Shown piece after piece: positions 37,173-48,164 of a DNA stretch of 64,000 bases. A program made the position numbers and the translations under genes. Within the stretch, counting starts at the first letter, position 1; the number at the start of each line of letters is the position of its first letter. The notes under the pieces were generated by a model, which did not search any database, had not been told where the DNA came from, and was given only the letters and a program-made list of their open reading frames with translations. Origin of the DNA: Setaria digitata (taxonomy: Eukaryota; Nematoda; Chromadorea; Rhabditida; Setariidae); NCBI GenBank assembly GCA_003640385.1, contig RCAB01000053.1:151975-215974 (forward strand). Direction: 5' to 3'.

Positions 37173-38158
37173 CAAATCTTTATAAATTTTAGTTAACAGA
37201 TGTTTCTTTCGTTAAAATTACTTTTGTTAGAATCTGTTACGGTGGTAAATAAGTAAAAAACTTTTCCGAAAGCAATGGTTTTTCTGTTGTTTTAATTACC
37301 AGAAGATTTCTTTTCATTTGTTAATATGTATATTTATGTGATGAAATTCTTTGAAAAAAATTAAAAAAATGAAAGTAGAGAGGAACAGTGCAGAAATAAA
37401 TATATGAATGTTATGCAAAAGCCTACATGGAAGCCATGTCTTCAATGATAAATTTGATTTCAGACTTTACTGAACATCATGAAAATTCTCGAATGTATGG
37501 ATATCAGTTAAAAAGTAGTACTTGGCTTCCAATTACTTAATCACTGCCTTCAAAAAATATTTGCGCATACTTTGCAATCTGCTTTCGTTTCTAAAGTGCA
37601 TTTGAGGAACAACATTGATAGATAAAGTTTGTTCTATAGCAATTTCAAATTTAAATTCACTTCAGAATCAATATATATATATATATATATATATATATCA
37701 ACTACACTGAATAGTACAAATTCAGTTGAACTTAATAACTCTCCTGAATATGTGGCAGCAGTCAGTGACTGGGCTGTTGTAATGCTTGAGCCACGAGAAA
37801 TAATTTGCAAGACTGCAAAAATTTTTGCTCTTTCACGAAAGTGAGACACTAAACATTTTCTGTCCACTTGTTTCATTCCTGAAAAGAACAATTTTATGTG
37901 ACTTTAAAAAGGAATTGCTTCATCGAAATCAAATTTGCTCAGATATTTAATACTCAAATATTTCATATTTAGATATTCAATTTGTGCAGTTTCAGCAGAC
38001 GGTTATAATTCACATTGTTTGTCCACACAACTAACGTTTCGGAACAGGGCAAACGTCCCTTAATTAATTGCACAACAGACTTATAATTTTAGAGTTTTGT
38101 ATTAAAAGTGAAATGCAAATTTCGAATATTTTATGCAATTATTCCTTCAATTTTTGCA
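37173..38158. other. Non-coding stretch with (AT)n microsatellite
   Basis: No supported gene. An (AT)n run at 37671-37698 sits inside overlapping plus and minus ORFs, which are judged artefacts. Confidence 0.5.
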
Positions 38159-39847
38159 ATGTCATACACTCTGTCATATGGCAATCGGTCAGCTGAAGTA
38201 AGTACTTTATCTTTTAAACTGAATGGCTAAAATTCGGTTGAAACGATTGATAAAAAGTTCGAAATTTCGAAATCACTGCTCTTAATTAGTTGTAAAACTT
38301 CCCTACTGTAAAGGAATACATGTTAGTGATTAGATTTACATCCAGGTGGAGATAAATATTAATATCTTAATATTTTAATGCCCAGAAGTGATTTCTGAGC
38401 ACATTATAGAATTCATTATTATGCGATCGACGGAACATTGTTGCTTCTGATTGTAAATGAACTTATCACAATTTGGATTCTCTGTGATTTAATTAATCCA
38501 TCATCGATATGTTGGCAGGAAATTTTGCACTATGTTAATGATACGTACAATTTATTTGATGAAAGAGCAATGCCAAGTCAAGTATCAAGCAATCAGCGGT
38601 TGATTTTATATGTCATTTTTTTGTATGGAATTATGGTAATTTTGATACAAAGTATCGACAAGATTCTCGATCGCAGCAAGCTAACAGCCATAAGATAAAC
38701 AACTTACCTGCTCACGGAAACCACAAACTACTAAAATTTAAGTCGAGCAGAACTGCCTAGCATTATTTTCCAGGATAAGTAAGAGGACATTTAGGAACCG
38801 AGTATATAGGACGGTAGAGACATGTATGCAAATGAAACTTGGGACACTTCTGGAAATCAGTGTGGATGGAAGTAATCTTAATGCGCCAAGTTTTCCGCTT
38901 CGAAATCAGGTATTGCTTACATAATAAGTTTTATTCAGGTAGACCGTTCATCAGAGGAAAATTGATGGCGTGAATTTAAAAATATTATTGTTGACGTTTC
39001 TCGAGTATCCCGATGTGACTTAACGCAATTTCAGATTGTCACAGCTTTGTCTGAGGCTGTGATAGCATTACTAACTAACAGCTGGCATACTTGGCTTATA
39101 TGGCGTGCCAGATTGCCCACCACTGTAACACCTAACAACATCACACCTCCAGTACTGAATATTGCTGGTAACTGAGTACTTCCAGGTAATCAAAGTAGGT
39201 AGTGAAGAAGTTAAATGAAGTCCCATCACATTAGAAAAAATTGAAAGCAGAGCGATCTTTGCAAATTGATAATTCGGATGCCAAATTAAGAGCTTCAAGT
39301 ATGAAAGTTTTCCCAGGCTTATTTCTGGCAAGAAAAAAATTTCCAAATGCTCGACATTTTAGCTCTTAGTTCCTTATTTTGGATTGTGGTATCGATTATT
39401 TATCAGTGGCCTGATCTATGGCTTGGGAAACGGCTACTTCAACAGGCACCAACACTACCATTTGTTGAAACACGGGTTAGTTGTTCTGCAGAGATAAGAC
39501 ATTAAGCAGTGATAATGTCTTCTTAACATACTGTCCATTCATCTACGCTATTAATCAGTTATCATTGAGTTATGTAATATAAAGACCCATCTATACGACA
39601 AGAAATTGGGCAAGTCAATCAACAAGACATGAAATTGGTGACTTTTTGCTTGAACGGCAGAATGTATCATGTGAAATATCAGGAAGAATGGGTTTCATAT
39701 TTCATGTTATTGCTGTTAGAGTGTTTTCAGATATTATCATTAATCTCAAGTGCTATTATCATCAATTGGTTGCTTCTTTATACACTATATCACCCATTCA
39801 TCGAAAACAATAATGGCGTGGCAAAAATAATTTTGAGTAGTGATTAG
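38159..39847 (+). CDS. Unidentified multi-exon membrane protein
   Basis: Six exons join in phase: 38159-38197, 38519-38622, 38774-38909, 39035-39167, 39363-39475, 39683-39847, giving 229 residues. The middle exons (38774-39475) have good splice sites and are open in a single frame each. The first two and the last join are less certain: acceptors TTGGCAG and ATATCAG are weak and the donor after 38622 is GTATGG. The protein starts MSYTLSYGNRSAEEIL, then has a short hydrophobic stretch (LILYVIFLI), a basic segment, an amphipathic region near SEAVIALLTN, and two likely membrane helices (SSLFWIVVSIIYQW; LSLISSAIIINWLLLYTLY). I recognise no family. A hydrophobic in-frame extension at 38399-38518 could mean a longer second exon. 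Probably a nematode-specific membrane protein. Confidence 0.6.
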
Positions 39848-41366
39848 TGATGAAAAGTCAGTATAATTTAAATTCCTTGTCTAGGCTTCAGAATTAATTT
39901 AATTGTCCATTCCCATCAGATTGAAAGAATTTAACAATCAGTTTGATATATAATCAATAATTTAGCAGTAATTCAATAATTTAATTTGCATATTTACAAC
40001 TTATCGTAACGAACAGCTTATTTACATGCACGCATAACTGTAAGGTTTAAATTTGAATTAGCTACAAGATATTAAGATCGATTAATTTCATTTTTATATT
40101 AAAAAAGAAATCACTTGTTCTGCATTAATCATGGAATCTCATGCAGTCTTTGTCCATAATTTAATAACAGATTTAATTTCGAAAAATTAGAAAATGTTGT
40201 CAACTTACTCATTTAAATTCTCCTGAAATTTATCAAATTAAAAAGATGATGCACTATACAATTACGCACTTTGACAATTTAATCTTGAGCCTCTTCATCA
40301 AACTCAGATCTTATATTATTTTATAATCAAACTGTAATATCATCAGCATATGTACATATATCATGTGACATTAATGTATCTATTGGTTGTGTGCAACCTA
40401 GAAGTATCAGCAGCTACCTGTCATCTAAAGTGGCTTGAATTATGGTGTCGTCATTTAATCCTTTAATAAAAACGCCTTCTGCAGCTAATTTATAAAATCA
40501 AAATGCACAAAAAAAAAGTAACGATAAAAACTATGTTAATTTAATTAATAGTCCAAAATTTTTCAGCATACTCAGCAAAAACAAGCTAGTTCTATTTATA
40601 AATTTGAATAGCTTGATCTAACTCACAATCTTAAAATCTCGTGATAATTCCCATCGAAACTATTTTTAATACTGCTTTCTACATGGATACCTTCACAGAG
40701 TTCAACTTATTACTCACATATGGCTGATTTAGTTTGTTCGGAAAAACATTAAAGGCTTTCGAAATCTTCAAACGGATGAAAGCTAATCCTCTGTATGGGA
40801 CGGCAAGATCAAAGGCTCGAAAGGAAGTATTTTAAGCAAAAAGCGAAAATAAAATGAGATAAATTTCATTTCTCCAACTAGGAATCCAAAGATCAAAACA
40901 CATTTATTTTAAAATAACCGTAATTTCGGAAATTCGAGCTCGATGTAGATGCTTTCACAGCTTGACTTTCCATAGGTTATGGTCAGATTTAAAGCGTTAC
41001 AGTTTGGATTTCCTTTTTATGAGTAAAAACAAAGTACCAGTAGTATGTCTGCAGCACATTACATAACAAATTTTAGAAAGATTACCTGACAGCAGAGGAA
41101 GAGTTACATTAAAAAAAAAATATGATTTTTGGGTTGATTGGTAAAATAGAAATATCATAAATGATCAAAACAAGACATGCACAATGGAAGTCCAACATTA
41201 ATAATAGCACATATCACTTATCACTAATTTAATGTGTTAACCATTTTATTCATGCAGATGAATCTTCAAAAGCTTAGTATAACAGTCTTTGAAATGTCTA
41301 TTGGAAAGGCCTAAAGATTCGGAAAATTTGAAAATACTGATAAAAAGAATCGTTGAAAGAGCAACA
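39848..41366. other. Non-coding stretch
   Basis: AT-rich intergenic sequence between the unidentified membrane protein and the Ly6-type gene. I see nothing supported. Confidence 0.55.
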
Positions 41367-43867
41367 TTAAAAATGGTCATAGAAAGTAAACGTTAGAAAA
41401 ATAAGTAAAATAGAGTAAAATGTGGAAATTACGTTATCTGCTGGTGCTGATGCCATGAATGTTGCTGCTGAAGCACTGAAAAGTGTTCGCTTTACACCTG
41501 GATAACAGTACCGTCGATGTCTACAGATACATTCCCGTATATCCAACTGTTCATGCAGCCTAAACTTCAATTTCTTCACTCTTTGCATTCAATGCTATTC
41601 CAAGATTCTACTGCTATCTTATCTTTAATAAGCCCCGTGCAGTGTAAGATGATCTTACTTCCTCAATCTCTAACCAAAATATCAACGTTAATGTAAACTC
41701 CACCTCTGACACGTGTTATCATCACGTGCGTCAAGTAGTTTTTCATTTATTGCTCCAAATGTTTCTGCACAACCACGCATTGTAAATGCCGAACCTGGAA
41801 GATATTTCGTTAATTCCTATACGGTTTCTAGAAGTTTTAAGTCGCTCTCCACTATCCAATATAAAAGTTTAAAATATTCAAAAACTCCATCAAAAGTGAC
41901 AAAAATAACGGACTAAAAAGTTTTTTAAATTTTCAAACAGTTGAGGATAAGGCGGTGGATATGTGAAATCAATGTACAATTAAAAGAATATGTAAAGAAA
42001 TATTATGCGTGGAAACATATTGTATATTTATGTGAAGTAAGATAATAATTTAAGTGGCAAAGTGGTATTTATATTTCACTAAGAATGATCAGTTCTTCGC
42101 TCACGAATAGAAATGATGAATACCTTTTCTGCTTCTGGATGTTTATTCAGTAAAAAAAGAGTTCATTAACGAAATGAATTCTGGATATTTTTAAAACATC
42201 TATTAAATTTCTTGTGTTCAAATAAAAATGCTGACACCCGATGATACAAAAAAAAAACACTATCAACTTTGAAGAATAAAATTTACAAAAAGCTACCTGT
42301 GTCGTGGTCCGTCAAGATCAGCGTTTGACAGTACGGATGTCGACAGTGCTCTACAGCTAACTCAGTCAAATTACGTGGCTCCGAGCATCGAGCGCTTTTC
42401 ACGTGAACTGGATAAGCTGTGCGGCGAATACGCAGAAATTTTTCAATCGCACGCTGCATATTCCCACTCATTATGCTCAGTGGACTCGTACAATAATAGC
42501 ACCAGTAGCTATCATCTGGTTAAGATTAGTAGAGGATTTCCCACTTTTAATTTAAAATTAAACGTAGAATAATCATATTCATAAGTTAATCGTCATATTT
42601 TTTTTTAATTCATGTCAACAAATCGTTGTCTAATTTAAATTTAGCCTTTCCAGACTCAGCATATTACTAAACTGGCTAGGATATTAGGACATAATGGCAA
42701 CTAATAATTAAGCATCAGTGATTCACATAACTGTCGATCTAATTTAACGAAAAAATATATTTGAAACATTTGCATGGATATTTTCTATCAAGGACAATTC
42801 AGCTCCGAATGTCACCAATCAAGTATTCAATTCTAAACCATACGTAAATGGTACCTTCTCGCCATTATTAGCAATAAATTTTGGAAGTATTATTTATATG
42901 TACAACTCTTTTTGCTCGCTTCCGCTGATTCATTTTTACAGTACAAATTTCTTTGAATTTTAGTTGCCCTTTCCCTTTTTGGGATTTTACGACAATATGA
43001 ATACGCTATAGTTAATTGATTACTAAAGTGAAGAAGCTATTTTTACCAATTAATTAGATATCATAACTAGAAAAATCAAGCATACCAACAAAATACCTGA
43101 TGTGGTAACGGTAACGCTGGGAAGCGTGACTGGTGCTACCGTTTCTTTCCTGTTCTGAAAAGATTCAGTCACCGGATAGTTATAAAGACTTTCCCGAGGT
43201 ACGTTGACCTCACCGTCTGCTACAGCAGAAGACTGAGAACGCTGTTCCATTTCATATTCCATTTCTTCCGCCTCCATTATCTTCAATCCAGAAAAATTAA
43301 GTGCTGCTGGGAAGTTTGAAATTTTGCACTACCTATTTAGTTGCTGAATGACTACATTTCAATCCTTTAATTGTAACTGTACCCAAAATGCTTTTCCTCC
43401 CACAGAATGAATTATAAGTACTATTTCACTTTTAAATCGAATCATTTATATATATGTCAATATATTTCACGGGGCAAACGAAGACTGTCAAGAGTGCTGA
43501 ACAGGTAGAGAGAAAAAAATATCGTTAAAAGGTAAGGAATCTCTTGTAAATTTATTCCAACATCTCTGTCAGAAAAGAACTGAAATAAAAAGGCATTTGC
43601 AAATGGTCTTCTTTTGACTGTTCGATCGATACATTTAGATATTTCGGCCGGTGCCAAATTTGTTACAAACATTTTCGAAGTCAGGTGAAAGTGAAAAAGA
43701 AATGAATAGATGGGATTTGATCGAGCAACCTGTTGGATTCTTCGAGCCTCATCTTGCTCGGTCCAAGTCCTTCTTGCTGCTCCTGCAACACTCCTACTTC
43801 CGATACCAATAGCAACGAAGATTGTAAAAATCGCCAGCAAACGTCCCTGGTGAATAACTTCAGTCAT
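41367..43867 (-). CDS. Secreted Ly6/ET-type cysteine-rich protein with likely GPI anchor
   Basis: Five exons join in phase: 43730-43867, 43097-43280, 42297-42515, 41704-41794, 41367-41559 (274 residues). The signal peptide has the core LLAIFTIFVAIGIGS (10-24). A charged, low-complexity segment follows (47-107, with EAEEMEYEMEQ). The three-finger-like domain holds ten cysteines: CYYC (113-116), Cys151, 165, 170, 189, 209, then CIC (221-223) and Cys229. The PYC, RGC and C-x-C spacing resembles the nematode ET/Ly6-like extracellular modules. A small-residue stretch (SASAATFMASAPADN, 239-253) and a hydrophobic end (ISTFYSILLIFLTFTF) make a plausible GPI-attachment signal. Ly6-like proteins usually sit on the outer membrane and modulate receptors or channels; the specific role is unknown. 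The first intron stays in frame for about 270 bases, so an unspliced form could make a different 136-residue protein. Confidence 0.86.
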
Positions 43868-43956
43868 GATGATGACTGCATCGGAACATTGCTGAAGTAT
43901 TTTGGGATAAACTGAATGAATTGAACCGATCGCAGTCGATCGATCAGTACATATCA

Positions 43957-43984
43957 TACACACACACACATACATATATATACC
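43957..43984. repeat. CA/TA microsatellite
   Basis: Short CACACA run merging into ATATATAC, about 90 bp upstream of the Ly6-type gene start. Confidence 0.8.
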
Positions 43985-45831
43985 TATACGTTCACAGTCT
44001 CTGCACCTGAGCTTTTAATAAATTTACCGGAAGTCCTAATGGAAGTACAACAACAACAATCAACAAGGACTAGGGCAGTTTCCAGTGGTGATAGTTAATG
44101 AGTAGCAAGTGACAGTAAATTCCATGCGAAGGAGAATCGATTAATGAATAGATGGCGGGTACTGCTAATGAATGATGCACCGTTGATATGACGAGACGAA
44201 TTCATTATCAAAGAACCGATCGGCAATTAACCTGAACACACCCAGTTGCGTACACTCTTCAACCTTGTTTAACGGTGTTATGGAGAGAGAGGGAGAAAAA
44301 GAGCACTGGAAGGTTGATATGAGAACGAACGGATAAATCACGTGGAAATTATATTAACTGCGTCATCTTCGGTCTTGATGGATTGTTCTTTGTAAAAGGC
44401 CTTATCATATCACTCTTTACTGATTATGAATAAACGGTCCTTAATCGAAAACGGTCACGTGTGATCGATTTGGTCGTGCTTGTCAGTTAGCAAGGAGAAG
44501 TTAACTTTTCGAAGTTGATTCAATGAAACGCGAAACTGTTTTTATGACGAGCGCTGAGCACATCGTTTCCAACTCCCAACACTTTGAACCTTCTTGGAAG
44601 ATTCTGGCGGAAATGACAAGTGAAGAAGAGATTCTGTACACATATTTTTCTCTTTGTAATAAAATAAGTTCTGATTCTATTTCAATAGCTATACTATGCG
44701 TCAGGAGTTGGGCACAGAATGACCGGTTCGTAGTTAATTACATAATTAGTGACTGGTAACGATTTGGACACAGAATGACCGATCGGCTGGTGAATTAGTT
44801 CACAGTGATAGCATAAACAGTTGATAAACAATGAATTGAAAAGATGGATTGAGTCACTGATGGACAGAATTTGATTGTAAACAATTAATTGTGCATCGAA
44901 TCAAATAATTCGATGAAGCCAACTAATGGAGGAAAAGTTATTGGCATTCTAGCTTTGGCATGTTTCGTTCTTAGATAGTATCTTTATTCAAACATTTGTT
45001 AGCAAAGCTCCCGTGACTTTTCGTTTATAAACAAAAGAACTATGAAAATGTGACACTTTTGAATAAAATTAATATAAACTGTTTATTTCAAATCGGAAAT
45101 GAAAAATATTTGGTGCTCATGGTCTCAGTATTTTTAACATTCCAGAAAAGTACAGAGAACTGATCGGTTATCTCAATGATATTTTTCATGTGATGATTTA
45201 TCAACGACACTGTGAGTAGTAAGGTATTGAGGATTAGGTGTTCTGTGCTATGATCGAGATTTGTTAAAGCCATCTTTTGACTGGTTCATCTGATGTTGAG
45301 CCAAATCCAACAGATCATGAGTTCAAGCACATTTTGAAGAATTTGTTCCAATTTATTTGTGCAAAGAAACGTCATTTTTTATATATAACATTTATTCGAT
45401 GATTGCTTTTAAATTATTTCAAAATCAAGAAAGAAATATCGTTGCTCTCAATAGCTCACTTTAGTTTCAAAATCTCTTCATTTTGATTAGCTTCATTTCG
45501 GTCACTAAGAAAGCAAAATACGGAATGCATCACATACATAACTAATGATATCATATTTGATCACACTTGACTCTATTTGATGATAATTAAAGATCTAAGC
45601 AATAGATAGTTTGGTAAGTTTCTCTTAAATTCCGTTTGAAAGCGCATTGTGCGACAATTAGTAAAAAAGAGAATTGACAAGAAAAATGAAACAATTGTAA
45701 GATTCATCTTGGAGCATATTAACTGGATCAACAGTAATAATAACTTTTTAATGGGAGGTCACAATCAGTACTGAATAGCAAATGGAAAGGAATATTGTTG
45801 TGAGTTTAGCTGCTTTTTTGGTATGATATGA
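43985..45831. other. Intergenic region upstream of the Ly6-type gene
   Basis: No firm gene. A plus ATG frame of 78 codons (44523-44759, starts MKRETVFMTSAEHIV) and a minus ATG frame of 61 codons (45088-45273, starts MALTNLDHSTEHLIL) have coding-like composition but no splice or homology support. The 13-mer CACAGAATGACCG occurs twice, at 44713 and 44769. Confidence 0.45.
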
Positions 45832-45987
45832 TCAAATGAGTACAAACGGAATGAAATAGCTTATTGTTTTTAGACCGGGTAGTCCAGCTATAGCATGCAC
45901 TTCCTCCATGAAATGATCGAACTTCTCCAGAAACTTCGTACAGGTAGACATTAAGGTGCTCTGTAATCTTTTTTCTGCTTCCGCCAT
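45832..45987 (-). CDS. Possible microprotein or first exon
   Basis: A 51-residue ATG frame with coding-like composition: an N-terminal helix rich in charged residues (MAEAEKRLQSTLMSTCTKF, then LEKFDHFMEEVHAI) followed by AGLPG and a hydrophobic end. It is GC-richer than its flanks. A weak donor (GTCTAA) after GLPG could make it a first exon leading to the minus frame at 45088-45273, but I could not confirm the phase. No family is recognised. Confidence 0.27.
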   Translation of the reverse strand: MAEAEKRLQSTLMSTCTKFLEKFDHFMEEVHAIAGLPGLKTISYFIPFVLI

Positions 45988-48164
45988 GAGCCTTTATTAT
46001 TTCATGAATTTAAATGCCACAGTTTGTGTGTTTGATGTAGTACAGGAAAGCAGGAAAGCGTCAGTTTAGCATCCATTCGAATATGTCCGGATTGAACAAA
46101 TTGATTTAGTATACATCTTTACAAACCGGTATTTAATATTATCGATGTCAAGAAATCTGTGGAGCGGTGCGTCGATCCAGCTTGTTTTGGAAAAGTGGAG
46201 CAAGTTGTTATTATAAGTCATTTGCTTGGTTGGAAGTTATCAAGATGAATTCATATTTGTGTATATTTGTGTAGCTATCTTGTCTTATGAATTTGATAAG
46301 TGTAATCTAATGAGATGTAGATATCATGAATCTACAATATCACAAAGCCATCTCTTTATGCTTAAAAAATAAATAACTTTTTAATAAAGTAGCTAAATGC
46401 ACTTCTAAATTATGCTTTCCTATAAAATTTGTTTGCTATTGTAGGGCAAGCTCGTTCAGATTTCTTTTTAATTTTTAAAACTGGAATAATCATGTTTAAA
46501 TGAATTCTTTATTTCCTCTTCAAACTTGCTTTTTTTCAGAAGCGAGATAGCCATAATTGTATTTCTAAACGCCCATATTTCAGTTTCCTTTCAGATCAAA
46601 CTGATTCTCCTTTAAAAAAAATGCAGCAGCACTTCACACTTATTTTATTTTTTAGTAACTGCTCAAGCTTATTACCACTTTGTATAATTTTGATTGCACA
46701 GATCACTTTATGCACTTTGAAATGTCCGATTGAGATTAAAAATAGGCAATGAGATCTGTGATAGTAACTAAAATACTTTTATTCAAGTTCTAACTACTCA
46801 CCATTATGGTTCTTTTTAAAATCAATGGAATCAATTTTTTGAATTAAATCAATTTTTCTTTTTAAAATTTTCTTCAATTAGTAGGAGTTCAAAGCATAGG
46901 AAGAACAAATGATGTACATTAGTATGATGTTTTTTAGTAAGCAAAAAACAATTGAAAACGAAAAACTAATGATAATCAAACTTTCAAGTTCTATCCCTAC
47001 ATAAATCTGGTGACGCGAATGGATAATGTTTGACAGTCTTGAAACACTCTTTTCTAAAACAATTCCACAATATTTGCGCCCATATTTAGCGCACTTCTGA
47101 ATGTATTGATTAAATCTAAAAGAGTAAACAAATTTCTTGCTCCATTATATTTCAGTTTAAAATGACATTATTTGTCTAGCTTATATTGGATCTGATAGTG
47201 AGGACAATGTGGCATTGAATATTGTCGTATTGTCAATTGACGGTCCTCCACATTTTTGCCCAAACATATAATTAGAAAAAAACATTAAATTGCTAGTTTT
47301 CCACCAACTTCTTCTGAGTAACGTAAATACAATTTATATAATATTTAATGCAGTGGTCCGCAACGTCATGATAACATTACATGTATCTCTCATCCGATGG
47401 CCTACGTAATATTTTACGTAATACTCGCTTCAAAAGGCAGTAGCAATTTAAATATTGACAAGTGACATTACTTTCAGAAGACCCTATGATTTGCACTATG
47501 AGTGGTGGACGTCATCTTCTTAGGCAGAGAGAATTTCTTCCCTGGCATTAAGCAGTTCCGTAATACTTTTTCGTCATGCTATTCATTTCTGCCTATCAAG
47601 CAAAACTTCCTCGGATAAAAACATTTACGTAAAATAACTCAATGAGTAACACAATAGTCACCGCCAGCGCCTTGACGGAGGAAGTTTGAGTTACTAAGCT
47701 ATCTGAGAATAGCCAACTCAGTAAACAATGTGATTCGTCAATTACTTAGGTCCACCGTCTCATACCGCGAAATACGTCTCGAAGTGATTTAAAGGTTTGC
47801 TTGACATTTCGGAATCATCTAAAAATCGGTATATAGGAACAGACCGATTTCACTGTGATTAATTACACATCACAAAAAGATCTCAACTGTCATTAGTTTT
47901 AACCCACCATGGATCGTATCTTGATACAATATCTTGTATCCTCCACAGATGTTTTGCCCACCACTGACTAAATCAGTAGTTCATCTACTTTAGACAGTTA
48001 TAATAAAAACTTTTTTGTGATAATATTCGTTTAGTTGCTGAAATTGCATTTTTGTAAGAAAAAAATTCAGTAAAAAGTTTATTACACACTTCAATAAATC
48101 GATTATTCATATATTCTTTTAAAAAGTGATCTATTTTTGTCGTATACGTGATAACAAAAATATA
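45988..48164. other. Non-coding stretch
   Basis: AT-rich intergenic sequence downstream of LACTB2. A slightly GC-richer patch at about 47640-47800 has a hydrophobic minus frame, but I see no supported gene. Confidence 0.5.

Noticed and set aside
37629..37891. Overlapping plus and minus ORFs containing repeated Ile-Tyr
   Set aside because: Both run through an (AT)n microsatellite and have no splice or homology support.
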